The notes under the pieces: model-generated
The model's input: the letters and a program-made list of their open reading frames with translations, nothing else
Database searches by the model: none
Told to the model about the DNA's origin: nothing
Position numbers and translations under genes: made by a program
NCBI GenBank assembly: GCA_900756925.1
Contig: CAAELX010000029.1
Coordinates: forward strand, 1 to 34,938
Source of the DNA: an uncultured Roseburia sp.
GTDB taxonomy: Bacteria; Bacillota; Clostridia; Lachnospirales; Lachnospiraceae
Length of the DNA: 34,938 bases
Direction of reading: 5' to 3'
Shown: in pieces, positions 16,067-23,374 of the stretch
How the letters are laid out: each line of letters starts with the position of its first letter
Position numbering within the stretch: the first letter of the stretch is position 1

Positions 16067-18319
16067 CTACTGACACAGAGCATTTAACTCCACGATCATC
16101 TGCTCGATCGCTTCGCCCGGAATAACGCTTAAAAATGATTTCAGCGGCATCTGCGCAATAATTTCCGGAGTCACAAGCTGTACCTCCCCATCTTCTTTCT
16201 TAGGTTCTTCTCCCTGTGATATCCCCTCAAGATACTCCATCATTTTCCCTGCTGTCTTCGGGTGGTTCATCAATTCCCCCATTGTAGTGGTCATATCCAC
16301 AGTGAACGGCAGCAGCACATCAGTAGTAAATGTAAGTTCTGCAGCCTCTCTGATCTCATCGCTGGCATGCCCGATCTGGATCTCATATGTACCTGACGGA
16401 GTGTACCAGTCGTGAATCTTTGTCTCGTAGTAAGCAAAATCTCTCGCGCAAAGTTCCATTGTAACCGTCTTCTTCTCACCCGGATTCAGAAATACTTTCG
16501 CAAACCCTTTTAGTTCTTTCACTGCTCTTGGCACCGTGCTGTCCTTGTCACTGACATAGAGTTGAACCACTTCACTTCCTGCCCTCTTCCCTGTATTCTC
16601 CACATCAATGCTCACCTTCAGAATATCTCCATCTTTCATTTCCGCAGAAGAGAGTTTCATATTGCTGTAGCTGAATTCCGTATATGACAGTCCATGGCCG
16701 AATGCCCAGCGCACCGGTACTTTCTTCGCATCATAGTAACGGTATCCGACAAAGATATCTTCTCCATAGAGAACAGTCCTGCCGTCTCCAGGGAAATTCA
16801 GGTAACTCGGGTTGTCTTCCAGACGATATGGGAACGTCTCCGCCAGACGTCCTCCTGGATTTGCCTCCCCAAATAACAGCCGGTCGCTGGCCTCCCCAAT
16901 GCCTTCTCCTCCCAGATACATCTCCAGAATGGCATTTACAGACTCCGCCCATGGAGTTTCTACGGGACTTCCGTTATGAAGAACCACTACCACATTTTTC
17001 TGTATCTCAGCCACAGCCTCTATAAGGCGATTCTGACACTTTGGCAGTTCCATGGATATTCTGTCATATCCTTCCGACTCAAAGCTGTCCGGCAGTCCGG
17101 CAAAGATTACAACTACATCTGCGCCCGCTGCCGCTTCACACGCCTGTTTCAGATCCTCTTCTGTCATCTCGTCACGCTCTGACGAGAAGCCTTTCACGTA
17201 CTCCACTGCCCTGCCTTTTCTCACCGCAGTTTCCAGAGCCGACACTACGCTGTCCGTATTGATGTGACTCGATCCCCCGCCCTGGTATCGCGGTTTCTTT
17301 GCAAATTCCCCGATATAGACTACTTTCTGTTCTTTTTTCAGCGGCAGCACTCCCCTGTTTTCCAGAAGTACGGCGCACTCTGTTTCGATATCTGCCGCTG
17401 CTTTGTGATCCTTTTCCCTGTCAAATACAGTCTCCGCTTTCCTGTTATCTGTGTAGGAGAAGACTACTTTCAGTATGCGTTCCACCGTTCTGTCAAGAAT
17501 TTCTTCCTCCAGTTCTCCATTCTCCACTGCCTGAATAATCTTTCTTGTATTATATCCTCCTGATCCCGGCATCTCCAAGTCAAGACCGGCTTTCAGTCCT
17601 TTCACCCGGTCATTTACAGCTCCCCAGTCACTGACCACATATCCTTCAAATCCCCACTCATCCCGCAGGATATCTGTCAGAAGCTTCTTATTCTCTGAAG
17701 AAAATACTCCGTTGATCTTATTGTAGCTGCACATCACAGTCTTTGGCTGCGCTTTCTTCACCGCCTCCTCAAAAGCCGGCAGATAAATTTCCCGGAAAGC
17801 CCGTTCCGATACTTCCGACGATATCTGCATACGGTCTGTTTCCTGATTATTCGCGGCGAAGTGTTTCATACTGGTTCCGATGCCTTTCGACTGTACGCCC
17901 CGGATATATGCTGACGCCATCTTTCCTGTCAGATATGGATCTTCGGACATATATTCAAAATTCCTTCCGCAGAGAGGACTGCGTTTGATATTAACTGCAG
18001 GGCCGAGGAGCATGCCCACGTTCTCAGCCTGACACTCGTCCCCAAGGATCTGTCCCATACATTCCATCAGTTCCACGTCAAAGCTGGATGCCGTGGCGCA
18101 GGCTGCCGGAAAGCAGACTGCATTCACACTTTTATTCAGGCCGAGATGATCTGCCGCGCCTTCCTGTTTGCGCAAGCCGTGCGGGCCGTCTGTCATCATA
18201 ACGGAAGGAATCCCTAACCTTTCGATTCCCATCGTGTTCCAGAAATCCGCTCCCGAACATAGTCCTGCTTTTTCCTCCAGTGTCATCTGTCTGATCAATT
18301 CTTTCAGGTTTCTGCTCAT
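16067..18319 (-). CDS. GH3 beta-glycosidase (beta-glucosidase-like), copy 2
   Basis: A 750-residue retaining glycosidase without export signal. TIM barrel motifs are DGPHGLRK (44-51), GRNFEYMSEDP (118-128), KHFAANNQE (152-160) and VSDWGAVN with nucleophile Asp231. The second domain carries ESEGYDR with the likely acid/base Glu. A fibronectin-like domain and a ~70-residue helical tail follow (ELMNHP, then MPLKSFL and EQMIVELN). It is clearly paralogous to the 8203-10458 gene. AAGGAGG stands upstream of the start. It is the second gene of the unit that begins with the hydrolase at 19446, with 35 bp between them. Removal of a beta-linked glucose after or before rhamnose release is the expected task. 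Confidence 0.92.
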   Translation of the reverse strand: MSRNLKELIRQMTLEEKAGLCSGADFWNTMGIERLGIPSVMMTDGPHGLRKQEGAADHLGLNKSVNAVCFPAACATASSFDVELMECMGQILGDECQAENVGMLLGPAVNIKRSPLCGRNFEYMSEDPYLTGKMASAYIRGVQSKGIGTSMKHFAANNQETDRMQISSEVSERAFREIYLPAFEEAVKKAQPKTVMCSYNKINGVFSSENKKLLTDILRDEWGFEGYVVSDWGAVNDRVKGLKAGLDLEMPGSGGYNTRKIIQAVENGELEEEILDRTVERILKVVFSYTDNRKAETVFDREKDHKAAADIETECAVLLENRGVLPLKKEQKVVYIGEFAKKPRYQGGGSSHINTDSVVSALETAVRKGRAVEYVKGFSSERDEMTEEDLKQACEAAAGADVVVIFAGLPDSFESEGYDRISMELPKCQNRLIEAVAEIQKNVVVVLHNGSPVETPWAESVNAILEMYLGGEGIGEASDRLLFGEANPGGRLAETFPYRLEDNPSYLNFPGDGRTVLYGEDIFVGYRYYDAKKVPVRWAFGHGLSYTEFSYSNMKLSSAEMKDGDILKVSIDVENTGKRAGSEVVQLYVSDKDSTVPRAVKELKGFAKVFLNPGEKKTVTMELCARDFAYYETKIHDWYTPSGTYEIQIGHASDEIREAAELTFTTDVLLPFTVDMTTTMGELMNHPKTAGKMMEYLEGISQGEEPKKEDGEVQLVTPEIIAQMPLKSFLSVIPGEAIEQMIVELNALCQ

Positions 18320-18354
18320 TATGAAATCCTCCTTAAATAAATTCTTATCTGTTC

Positions 18355-19446
18355 CTATCTGTGGGCTTCCCAGAAGATGACTGCTTCCTGAAGCCAGTTT
18401 TTCACTTTTGTTTCATTTCCTATTCCAAATCCATGTCCCAGTCCGTCAACGATTCTGACCGACACATTTTCTTTGCCCAGTACCTTCTCTAATTCCAGCA
18501 GTTTATCTTCCACATTTGCAAAACCGAACTCATCATCCCGCCCTACGATAGAAAATACCGCCAGTCCCTTGTCCTCCTGCAAAGCTTTGATATTCCAGTC
18601 CAGACCATACATAGGGAAGATCACCTTCGGTCTTGGCAGATGATTCTTGTGGCAGCAGTCCTCATAATTGGCAAATGAATACGCCGTGGTCATAAGTCCT
18701 CCTGCTGAAAAACCAAAGATGGCATAATCATCCATGTTTACAGAAAACTGTTTTTGATGCTCCGTCAGATATCGAATCACTTGTGTCAGTTCCCTCGCGG
18801 CAGCCTGTCCCTGCTTCACCTGTTCTGTCTCACCCAGCTGCCTGCCGACCGGATAACTTATGACGAAAACAGAATATCCCATTTTATGCAGCTTCATCGC
18901 CGCAGGATACCCCTCGCAATCAGTTACATTACTGATAAATCCGCCTCCCGGAACTACAATGGCAAGTGGTTTTCCCTGTTGTCCCTGATAAAACATTCCC
19001 GTCAGATGTGACCTGTACGGATGACCCTTCACTGCTTCCGCAGGATACAGATCCGACACCAGCCTTGCCTGACCTTTCTCAACAAGTCCGGTTAGATAAT
19101 TGAAAGATTCCAAGGCTGCATCCAATTGTTCCTCACGGCCCGGCGCCTTTAAAAAATCCTTATACTTTACAGGCGCAATAGCTTTCAGCACGTTGTCCTC
19201 CACATTGAAAAACATATGTTTAAAACCGCCGAATACCGGATGCTGCATGAAAAATCCAACTTTGTCCTCCCCCGTTCCCGGACGGAAATGTCCGTTTTCA
19301 TCGTAATAGCTGCTTTCCTTTATTTTTGGAAATCCGCAGATGCCAAGAAGTGCCGGCAAAAACATGGCACTTTTTTTATAGACATATAATGTCGCACCGA
19401 TTACAAATAATAAAACAATCACCACTACTGCAAAAAATATCTTCAT
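18355..19446 (-). CDS. Membrane-anchored alpha/beta hydrolase (esterase-like), copy 3
   Basis: A 363-residue alpha/beta hydrolase with a hydrophobic N-terminal segment (residues 4-22) followed by a Lys pair. Catalytic features are PGGGF (166-170), GFSAGG with Ser247, GRDDE with the acidic partner, and His338 in LGHGFG. EDCCHK is conserved. It is nearly collinear with the 2098-3192 protein throughout. AAGGAGG lies 11 bases before the ATG. This is the first gene downstream of the divergent AraC regulator, and it heads a unit with GH3, GH78, the GH78 relic and the SGNH enzyme. Likely a carbohydrate esterase, with the substrate undetermined. Confidence 0.88.
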   Translation of the reverse strand: MKIFFAVVVIVLLFVIGATLYVYKKSAMFLPALLGICGFPKIKESSYYDENGHFRPGTGEDKVGFFMQHPVFGGFKHMFFNVEDNVLKAIAPVKYKDFLKAPGREEQLDAALESFNYLTGLVEKGQARLVSDLYPAEAVKGHPYRSHLTGMFYQGQQGKPLAIVVPGGGFISNVTDCEGYPAAMKLHKMGYSVFVISYPVGRQLGETEQVKQGQAAARELTQVIRYLTEHQKQFSVNMDDYAIFGFSAGGLMTTAYSFANYEDCCHKNHLPRPKVIFPMYGLDWNIKALQEDKGLAVFSIVGRDDEFGFANVEDKLLELEKVLGKENVSVRIVDGLGHGFGIGNETKVKNWLQEAVIFWEAHR

Positions 19447-19482
19447 CCTAACCTATGCCTCCTTTTCTTACTGACATCTTAC

Positions 19483-19540
19483 TTTATACAGACTAAAATT
19501 ACATCAACGAAACATAAGTGATTTACCGACCAAACTTAAT
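19483..19540 (-). promoter_or_regulatory. Island operator and promoter, first copy (between hydrolase 3 and the AraC gene)
   Basis: Two direct repeats, ACGAAACATAAG (19507-19518) and ACCAAACTTAAT (19529-19540), are 22 bp apart, two helical turns, as expected for an AraC-type dimer or tandem monomers. The proximal repeat overlaps the expected -35 position of a minus-strand promoter with a TATAAA -10 box at 19488-19483. The distance from the proximal repeat to the start codon is 60 bp. The distal edge is 120 bp from the AraC start, so autoregulation is possible. Confidence 0.8.
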
Positions 19541-19660
19541 AAATATCCGAGATTACTCTGTACACCTTTGCCCCCAATATGGTATATTTTAGACAGGTTA
19601 AATAAACTGCTGATGACTATAATCACAGTTCATTCATATCTCGAAAAGGAGAGATTATAT

Positions 19661-20698
19661 ATGATGACATTATCTGCATTGAATCAATTTCTGAAGCAGC
19701 ACACTACCGAAGAAACCCAGCGTCTGAATGGTGTAAAAAAAGATTATTCACAATTTCCTGTTGCCAGAGGTAAGTTTGATACACCCTGTTACCGTTTTGA
19801 TACGAACCTTGAAGATCTGCGTTCTTTATTTCTTTCAAAGAAAGTGCTTCCGAGTTATTACAACTTCGCTGTTGTAAAACAGGATCGTTTTGAAAACGTA
19901 CCTCTGCATATCCATGAGTGGCTGGAGTTGAGTTATATTTATTCTGGTTCCTGCACAATGACGATAAATAAGACTACATTCAGGCTAAAAGCCGGGCAGA
20001 TGGTTCTGATCAGCCAGAATGCACCTCATTCTGTCAAAAGATGTTCAGAAAATGATATTATCATCAATTTTCTGCTGACGCGCGAATATCTGAACGGTAC
20101 TTTTTTTGAACGCCTGTCTCAGGATAATTACCTTACACACTTTTTCATTGAGGCTCTGAACACCACGATGCAGGAAAGCATGTATATTGTCTTTTCCCCG
20201 GAACAAAAACAAAACCGGCTGGCAGATCTTGCCAACCAGTTTCTCTGTGAATTTTATTCTCCGTCCGTAACATCCGGACCTTTTTTAGACAGTCTTTTTA
20301 CGCTGATTACCTGCGAGATGATCAATCTGTTCCAGCACGGTATGGTTCTAGATCACGCCTCTGTGGATCAGATTTATACCATACTCCGATATATCGAAAC
20401 AAACTTTGCGGACTGTACCCTTTCTTCTACAGCTGAGTTTTTTAATATGCACCCAAACTATCTCTCTGCCTACATACGCCAGCATACCGGAACCACTTAC
20501 AAAGAGCTGGTCCAGACACACCGGCTCTCTCAGGCGGCAAAATTGTTAAGGAGCACCGCACTTTCCACAAATGATATCAGCCTTGCCGTCGGATATCAGA
20601 ATACCAGCTTTTTCTTTCAGCTGTTCCGCAAGAAATACGGATGTACGCCTATGGAATATCGAAACATGCTTCATGCTTCTGATACGCCAAATATGTGA
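19661..20698 (+). CDS. AraC-family transcriptional regulator of the glycoside island
   Basis: A 345-residue regulator. The N-terminal half is a cupin-like sensing domain (PLHIHEWLEL with the metal/ligand-side histidines, then GQMVLISQNAPH). The C-terminal ~100 residues carry two helix-turn-helix motifs: SSTAEFFNMHPNYLSAYIR, and ISLAVGYQNTSFFFQLFRK followed by the family's P-x-E-Y-R end (TPMEYR). The start at 19661 was chosen because AAAAGGAGAG lies 9 bases upstream; the frame extends 31 codons further without such a site. It is divergent from the hydrolase/GH3/GH78 unit and shares the intergenic region that holds a 22-bp-period direct repeat. It is probably an activator that senses a rhamnose-containing sugar or a breakdown product. 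That ligand is inferred from context. Confidence 0.9.
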   Translation: MMTLSALNQFLKQHTTEETQRLNGVKKDYSQFPVARGKFDTPCYRFDTNLEDLRSLFLSKKVLPSYYNFAVVKQDRFENVPLHIHEWLELSYIYSGSCTMTINKTTFRLKAGQMVLISQNAPHSVKRCSENDIIINFLLTREYLNGTFFERLSQDNYLTHFFIEALNTTMQESMYIVFSPEQKQNRLADLANQFLCEFYSPSVTSGPFLDSLFTLITCEMINLFQHGMVLDHASVDQIYTILRYIETNFADCTLSSTAEFFNMHPNYLSAYIRQHTGTTYKELVQTHRLSQAAKLLRSTALSTNDISLAVGYQNTSFFFQLFRKKYGCTPMEYRNMLHASDTPNM

Positions 20699-20706
20699 TA
20701 TGTACA

Positions 20707-21258
20707 TTATTTGCCATATAGAAACTTTTCCGGTAAAGTTACTTTAAAATCTTTCGCCAAATCTCTGAAATTCTGAGGTGAGATTGTCTGTCTTTTATCC
20801 GGTCTCATAGACAGCATCTTTACAAGGATTTCCGCGGATTTCTCTACGGTGTGCATTAATCCGAATGTAAGATCAAAGTCTTCCCCTGAGCAGAACATGC
20901 CGTGATGCGCCCAGATTGCCACATCATATTCTTTCATCAGGGCACTTGTCGCCACTGCGATCTCACGGCCGCCCGGCACCATCCATCCTACTACACCGAT
21001 TCCGGAAGGAAATACAACCGGGCACTCGGTCGCCATCTCCCAGAGTTCTCTAGTAAATACTTTATCCTCCAACGGCAGTACAAATGTCAGTGCGATCACA
21101 TTCGTGGTATGTGCATGATAAACATTGGTAACGCCTTTTTTCACTTCATGGTTCATCAGGTGACTCGGCAGCTCACTGGTCGGTCTGCCTCCGTTTACCA
21201 GACCCCAAAGGATGCGGTAATTCTCTCCTTTTTCATCCAATTCGATGATATTTTGCAT
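20707..21258 (-). pseudogene. rhaD: Rhamnulose-1-phosphate aldolase, 5'-truncated
   Basis: The 183 codons match the C-terminal two thirds of class II rhamnulose-1-phosphate aldolase, which cleaves L-rhamnulose-1-phosphate to dihydroxyacetone phosphate and L-lactaldehyde. WGLVNGGRPTSELPSH, the zinc ligands in YHAHTTNVIALTF, and WAHHGMFCSG with the third His are visible. The family is about 270 residues long, so roughly 85-90 N-terminal residues are missing. An in-frame TAG lies two codons upstream of the ATG at 21258, there is no convincing ribosome binding site, and sequence further right is unrelated. The gene was probably cut by the rearrangement that left the mobile-element debris beside it. 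It is convergent with the AraC gene (8-bp gap). Its presence still ties the island to rhamnose metabolism. Confidence 0.8.
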
Positions 21259-21304
21259 AGACTACCACTTCGAAGATGCAAAATTGTCACTATGTAGTTA
21301 CACA

Positions 21305-21331
21305 GATGCTATCAGATTCACTAATAGCATC
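21305..21331. other. Hairpin between the truncated aldolase gene and element debris
   Basis: GATGCTAT pairs with ATAGCATC across an 11-base loop. There is no T-run on either strand, so it is not a clear terminator. It lies just upstream of the truncation point of the aldolase gene. Confidence 0.4.
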
Positions 21332-21339
21332 GCCTTACT

Positions 21340-21597
21340 TTATCGCCCTCTATTCCTGCTAATCGGAATTACGTCCCCAAAATACTTACTATCCTTCACC
21401 GCTACAAGTTCCACCTCAACACACTTCTGCTGCCATTCCTTACAAGCCTCTTCATACCTTTGCCTCTCCTCACGAACCATGAATAGCTCGGTATAAAACT
21501 CCGAAGCATTTGCATAGTCTGCATCCTGAAGCACATTTGAAAGCTCTGATTTCATCCTCCCTGCTTTTCTATCCAATACAGCAATCTGCTCCTGCAA
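21340..21597 (-). pseudogene. Coiled-coil protein fragment of a probable mobile element
   Basis: An 85-codon frame rich in charged residues and heptad-like spacing (KAGRMKSELSNVL, REERQRYEEACKEWQQK). It has no ATG (TTG at best) and no recognised domain. The protein start seems missing: the codons before it reach into the palindromic block on the right. C-terminal pieces of relaxases or recombinases often look like this, but I cannot assign it. Its neighbours (oriT-like palindromes, group II intron, ParB) suggest it is debris of a conjugative or mobilizable element. Confidence 0.35.
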
Positions 21598-21660
21598 CTC
21601 TTTCTTTCACTTCTAATGCCAATGTGAGTGGACATATAGGTGTCCGTTTACGAACCCACC

Positions 21661-21908
21661 GCCGTATCCGGCGTGATAGCCCCCTGCAAGGGCGAAATAC
21701 ACAGAGTACAAAACGAAGTTTTGTGCGATGGGTGTATTTCGCTCTGCGAGGCTTAGCCCTCGCATAAATGCACGAGGGCTGGTTAAAAAATCTATCCTCA
21801 GCGCAAAAAGGAAAAAGCCACATACCTTCGCAAAGATACATGGCTTCAATTACGCTGATAACTGTATTTAATTGGCTACAATTCGTGCCGTATCCGGCAC
21901 CACTTTTT
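21661..21908. other. oriT-like block of nested palindromes
   Basis: The centre is a large hairpin at 21692-21742: outer arms GCGAAATACAC/GTGTATTTCGC and inner arms ACAAAAC/GTTTTGT around a GAA loop. A second perfect hairpin follows at 21755-21780 (AGCCCTCG/CGAGGGCT). The palindromic 12-mer GCCGTATCCGGC occurs on both sides, at 21661 and 21897. The frames here (for example 21569-22003 on the minus strand) look like accidental readings. Such structure resembles transfer origins of mobilizable elements, where a relaxase nicks beside a hairpin. No adjacent intact relaxase gene remains in the window, so the function is inferred. Confidence 0.4.
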
Positions 21909-21990
21909 TCTTCTAAAATTGAGGCTACAATTCCTTCCATAAATGATGCCATAACACTTCCATTTATAAATGTTTTGTAGCCTTCTGCTG

Positions 21991-22254
21991 TCATTCCCCG
22001 CAAAAACTGAAATCCAGCAACTCATTGATATCAGGATCCATCTGATACTTCTTCACATCCTCCTCTGTGTAATCCATATTCCCAGAAGCACCCTTATCGT
22101 CAGGCACAGGTTGTTCCTGTCCAACCGCCTGAATAGGCATTTCTGTATGCCCTGATGATTGCATAAGCGCTGAGTTCTTTGCGGTGGTGATATCATATCC
22201 AAGAAATCTTGCTTTATCTTGACTATGTGTTATCTTGGTCTTTTTTTCGGACAT
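21991..22254 (-). pseudogene. Chimeric frame: reverse transcriptase end joined to an unknown C-terminus
   Basis: The first 22 residues (ITHSQDKARFLGYDI after an EKKTK) belong to a group II intron reverse transcriptase/maturase. After residue ~26 the sequence changes to an acidic stretch (YTEEDVKKYQMDPDINELL, ending FCGE) that I do not recognise. The join points to a deletion that fused the intron-encoded protein to the end of another gene. No start signal of its own is evident. Confidence 0.5.
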
Positions 22255-22695
22255 CTCAAGATGCAGAGTATCCTCGAGAAATACTCTGAATTTTTCCTTG
22301 ATTTCAGATGCATCCTCAAATGAACCTATGGCTAGCTTGCATTGATTATCACGCAGATTGCAGACAGCAAAATACTAATCTGCCAATACATCACCGTAAC
22401 ATCTTCCCTTCGGTGCGGAGATGGTTAGCTCTAGCCTCTGACTTTCCTTCAAGCAGTTTAGCTTTCATCCTCATATAGTACCTTTCACCTCGACACTCAG
22501 TCGCAACTTGGAAGCTTTGTTGACTTGTGCCTTTACAAACGTGCTGTTGTCCCCTTTATGTTTCCATTCAAGGTTAGTTGTTGGCGATAAGACTGTGTTC
22601 TTCACACTTGATAATTTTTCTTATTGTTTTCTCAAAACAAAATCATAATGACCCACGTCGCTTGGGTGTCCACCCCAAACGCCTTACGGGCGCAC
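22189..22695 (-). mobile_element. Degenerate group II intron, 3' end missing
   Basis: The minus strand at 22695 begins GTGCGCCC, the same first eight bases as the Lactococcus Ll.LtrB intron and a fit to the GUGYG rule. A stem-rich, non-coding ~300 bp follows, as expected for domains I-III. At 22353-22189 a reverse transcriptase segment is readable (FEDASEIKEKFRVFLEDT, LHLEMSEKKTKITHS, KARFLGYDI). The residues where the YADD catalytic box should lie read LRDN. Most of the maturase and domains V/VI (the expected GAGCCGT...ACGGTTC hairpin) are absent. The intron interrupts the ParB-like gene. It is not functional. It also accounts for the gene-free stretch 22255-22683. Confidence 0.75.
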
Positions 22696-22977
22696 AGAAT
22701 CTACCATCGCCACTATCGCCTGATCATCATCCAATTCTCTTATAACTGCCGGAACCTCCGCAAGACCAGCCCAGCCGGCATCTGCCTTTCGTCTGTGTCC
22801 TGCAATCACTTCATAACCTTCTCCGTCAGGATTCGGTCTTACAGGCAAAGGTACAATCACACCCTCATCTTCAATACTTTTCATAAGGGCACACAGCTCT
22901 ATGTCCTGCTGCACATGAAAAGGATGGTTCTTAAAGTCCTTTAACTCGCTTATTCTGATACTCTTTATCTCTTCCAT
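22684..22977 (-). pseudogene. ParB/Spo0J-like N-terminal domain, interrupted by the group II intron
   Basis: The frame starts with a good site (GGAGG, ATG at 22977). It encodes the ParB N-terminal CTPase/nuclease-like fold: ISELKDFKNHPFHV, then the box II element GHRRKADA, then AIVAMVDS. The family sequence would continue after this DS, but the reading enters the intron at 22695 and stops three codons later. The protein is therefore 94 real residues instead of around 280 or more. ParB genes of this type are common on integrative conjugative elements and plasmids, which fits the surrounding debris. The rest of the gene is not visible downstream. Confidence 0.75.
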
Positions 22978-23043
22978 TACAACCTCCGTTCTTCCGGTAG
23001 AATAACTTCTACTCAGTTACGTCAATGTTATCTGCAAACAGAA

Positions 23044-23085
23044 AAAGACCGCTCATCTCCAATTACTTGAAAATGAACGGTCTTT
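23044..23085 (-). terminator. Hairpin terminator near the core/accessory boundary
   Basis: AAAGACCGCTCAT pairs with ATGAACGGTCTTT around a ~16-base loop, with one G-T type mismatch. On the minus strand five T follow, so it would end transcripts coming from rlmD or from the structured region at 23088-23374. Confidence 0.7.
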
Positions 23086-23087
23086 CA

Positions 23088-23374
23088 CGCTTCGTATTCT
23101 ATTGAATAACTTCAAAATATTAATTGTACTTTTATGTGTTTCCACACCCCACATCCAATACGACTGAGACATTCACACCGTCTGAAATTGCTTTTTTGTA
23201 GGTTTTTCTATCACTCTGTGAGAACATCATATGTCGCTCAAAGTGCCGGAAGTCGAGAAGTTTTACAAACTTCCCGACTCGCGGGCAGTCGTCGAATTCC
23301 GCATAAACACTGGCTTTACAGCCAGTTATTTCTTCGGAACTCTCCTCGTTGCCTTCGCGCAAAATCAAGGATTC
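23088..23374. other. Structured region downstream of rlmD, no convincing gene
   Basis: Two good hairpins lie here: GTCG.GAAGTTT/AAACTTC.CGAC at 23252-23278 and ACTGGC/GCCAGT at 23309-23326. A minus-strand frame of 78 codons covers 23132-23368, but it would have to start at TTG, without a ribosome binding site, seven bases after the rlmD stop. The region may be a structured RNA tail, or a dispersed palindromic repeat, ending at the terminator at 23044-23085. I could not assign it. Confidence 0.4.

Noticed and set aside
21569..22003. 144-codon minus-strand frame through the palindrome block
   Set aside because: It reads through both large hairpins, is rich in Arg/Cys/Trp, has no start signal and no family resemblance. 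Only its first ~55 codons look protein-like, and they may be element debris.
23132..23368. 78-codon frame after rlmD
   Set aside because: It lacks ATG and a ribosome binding site and contains perfect hairpins, so it was treated as structured non-coding sequence.
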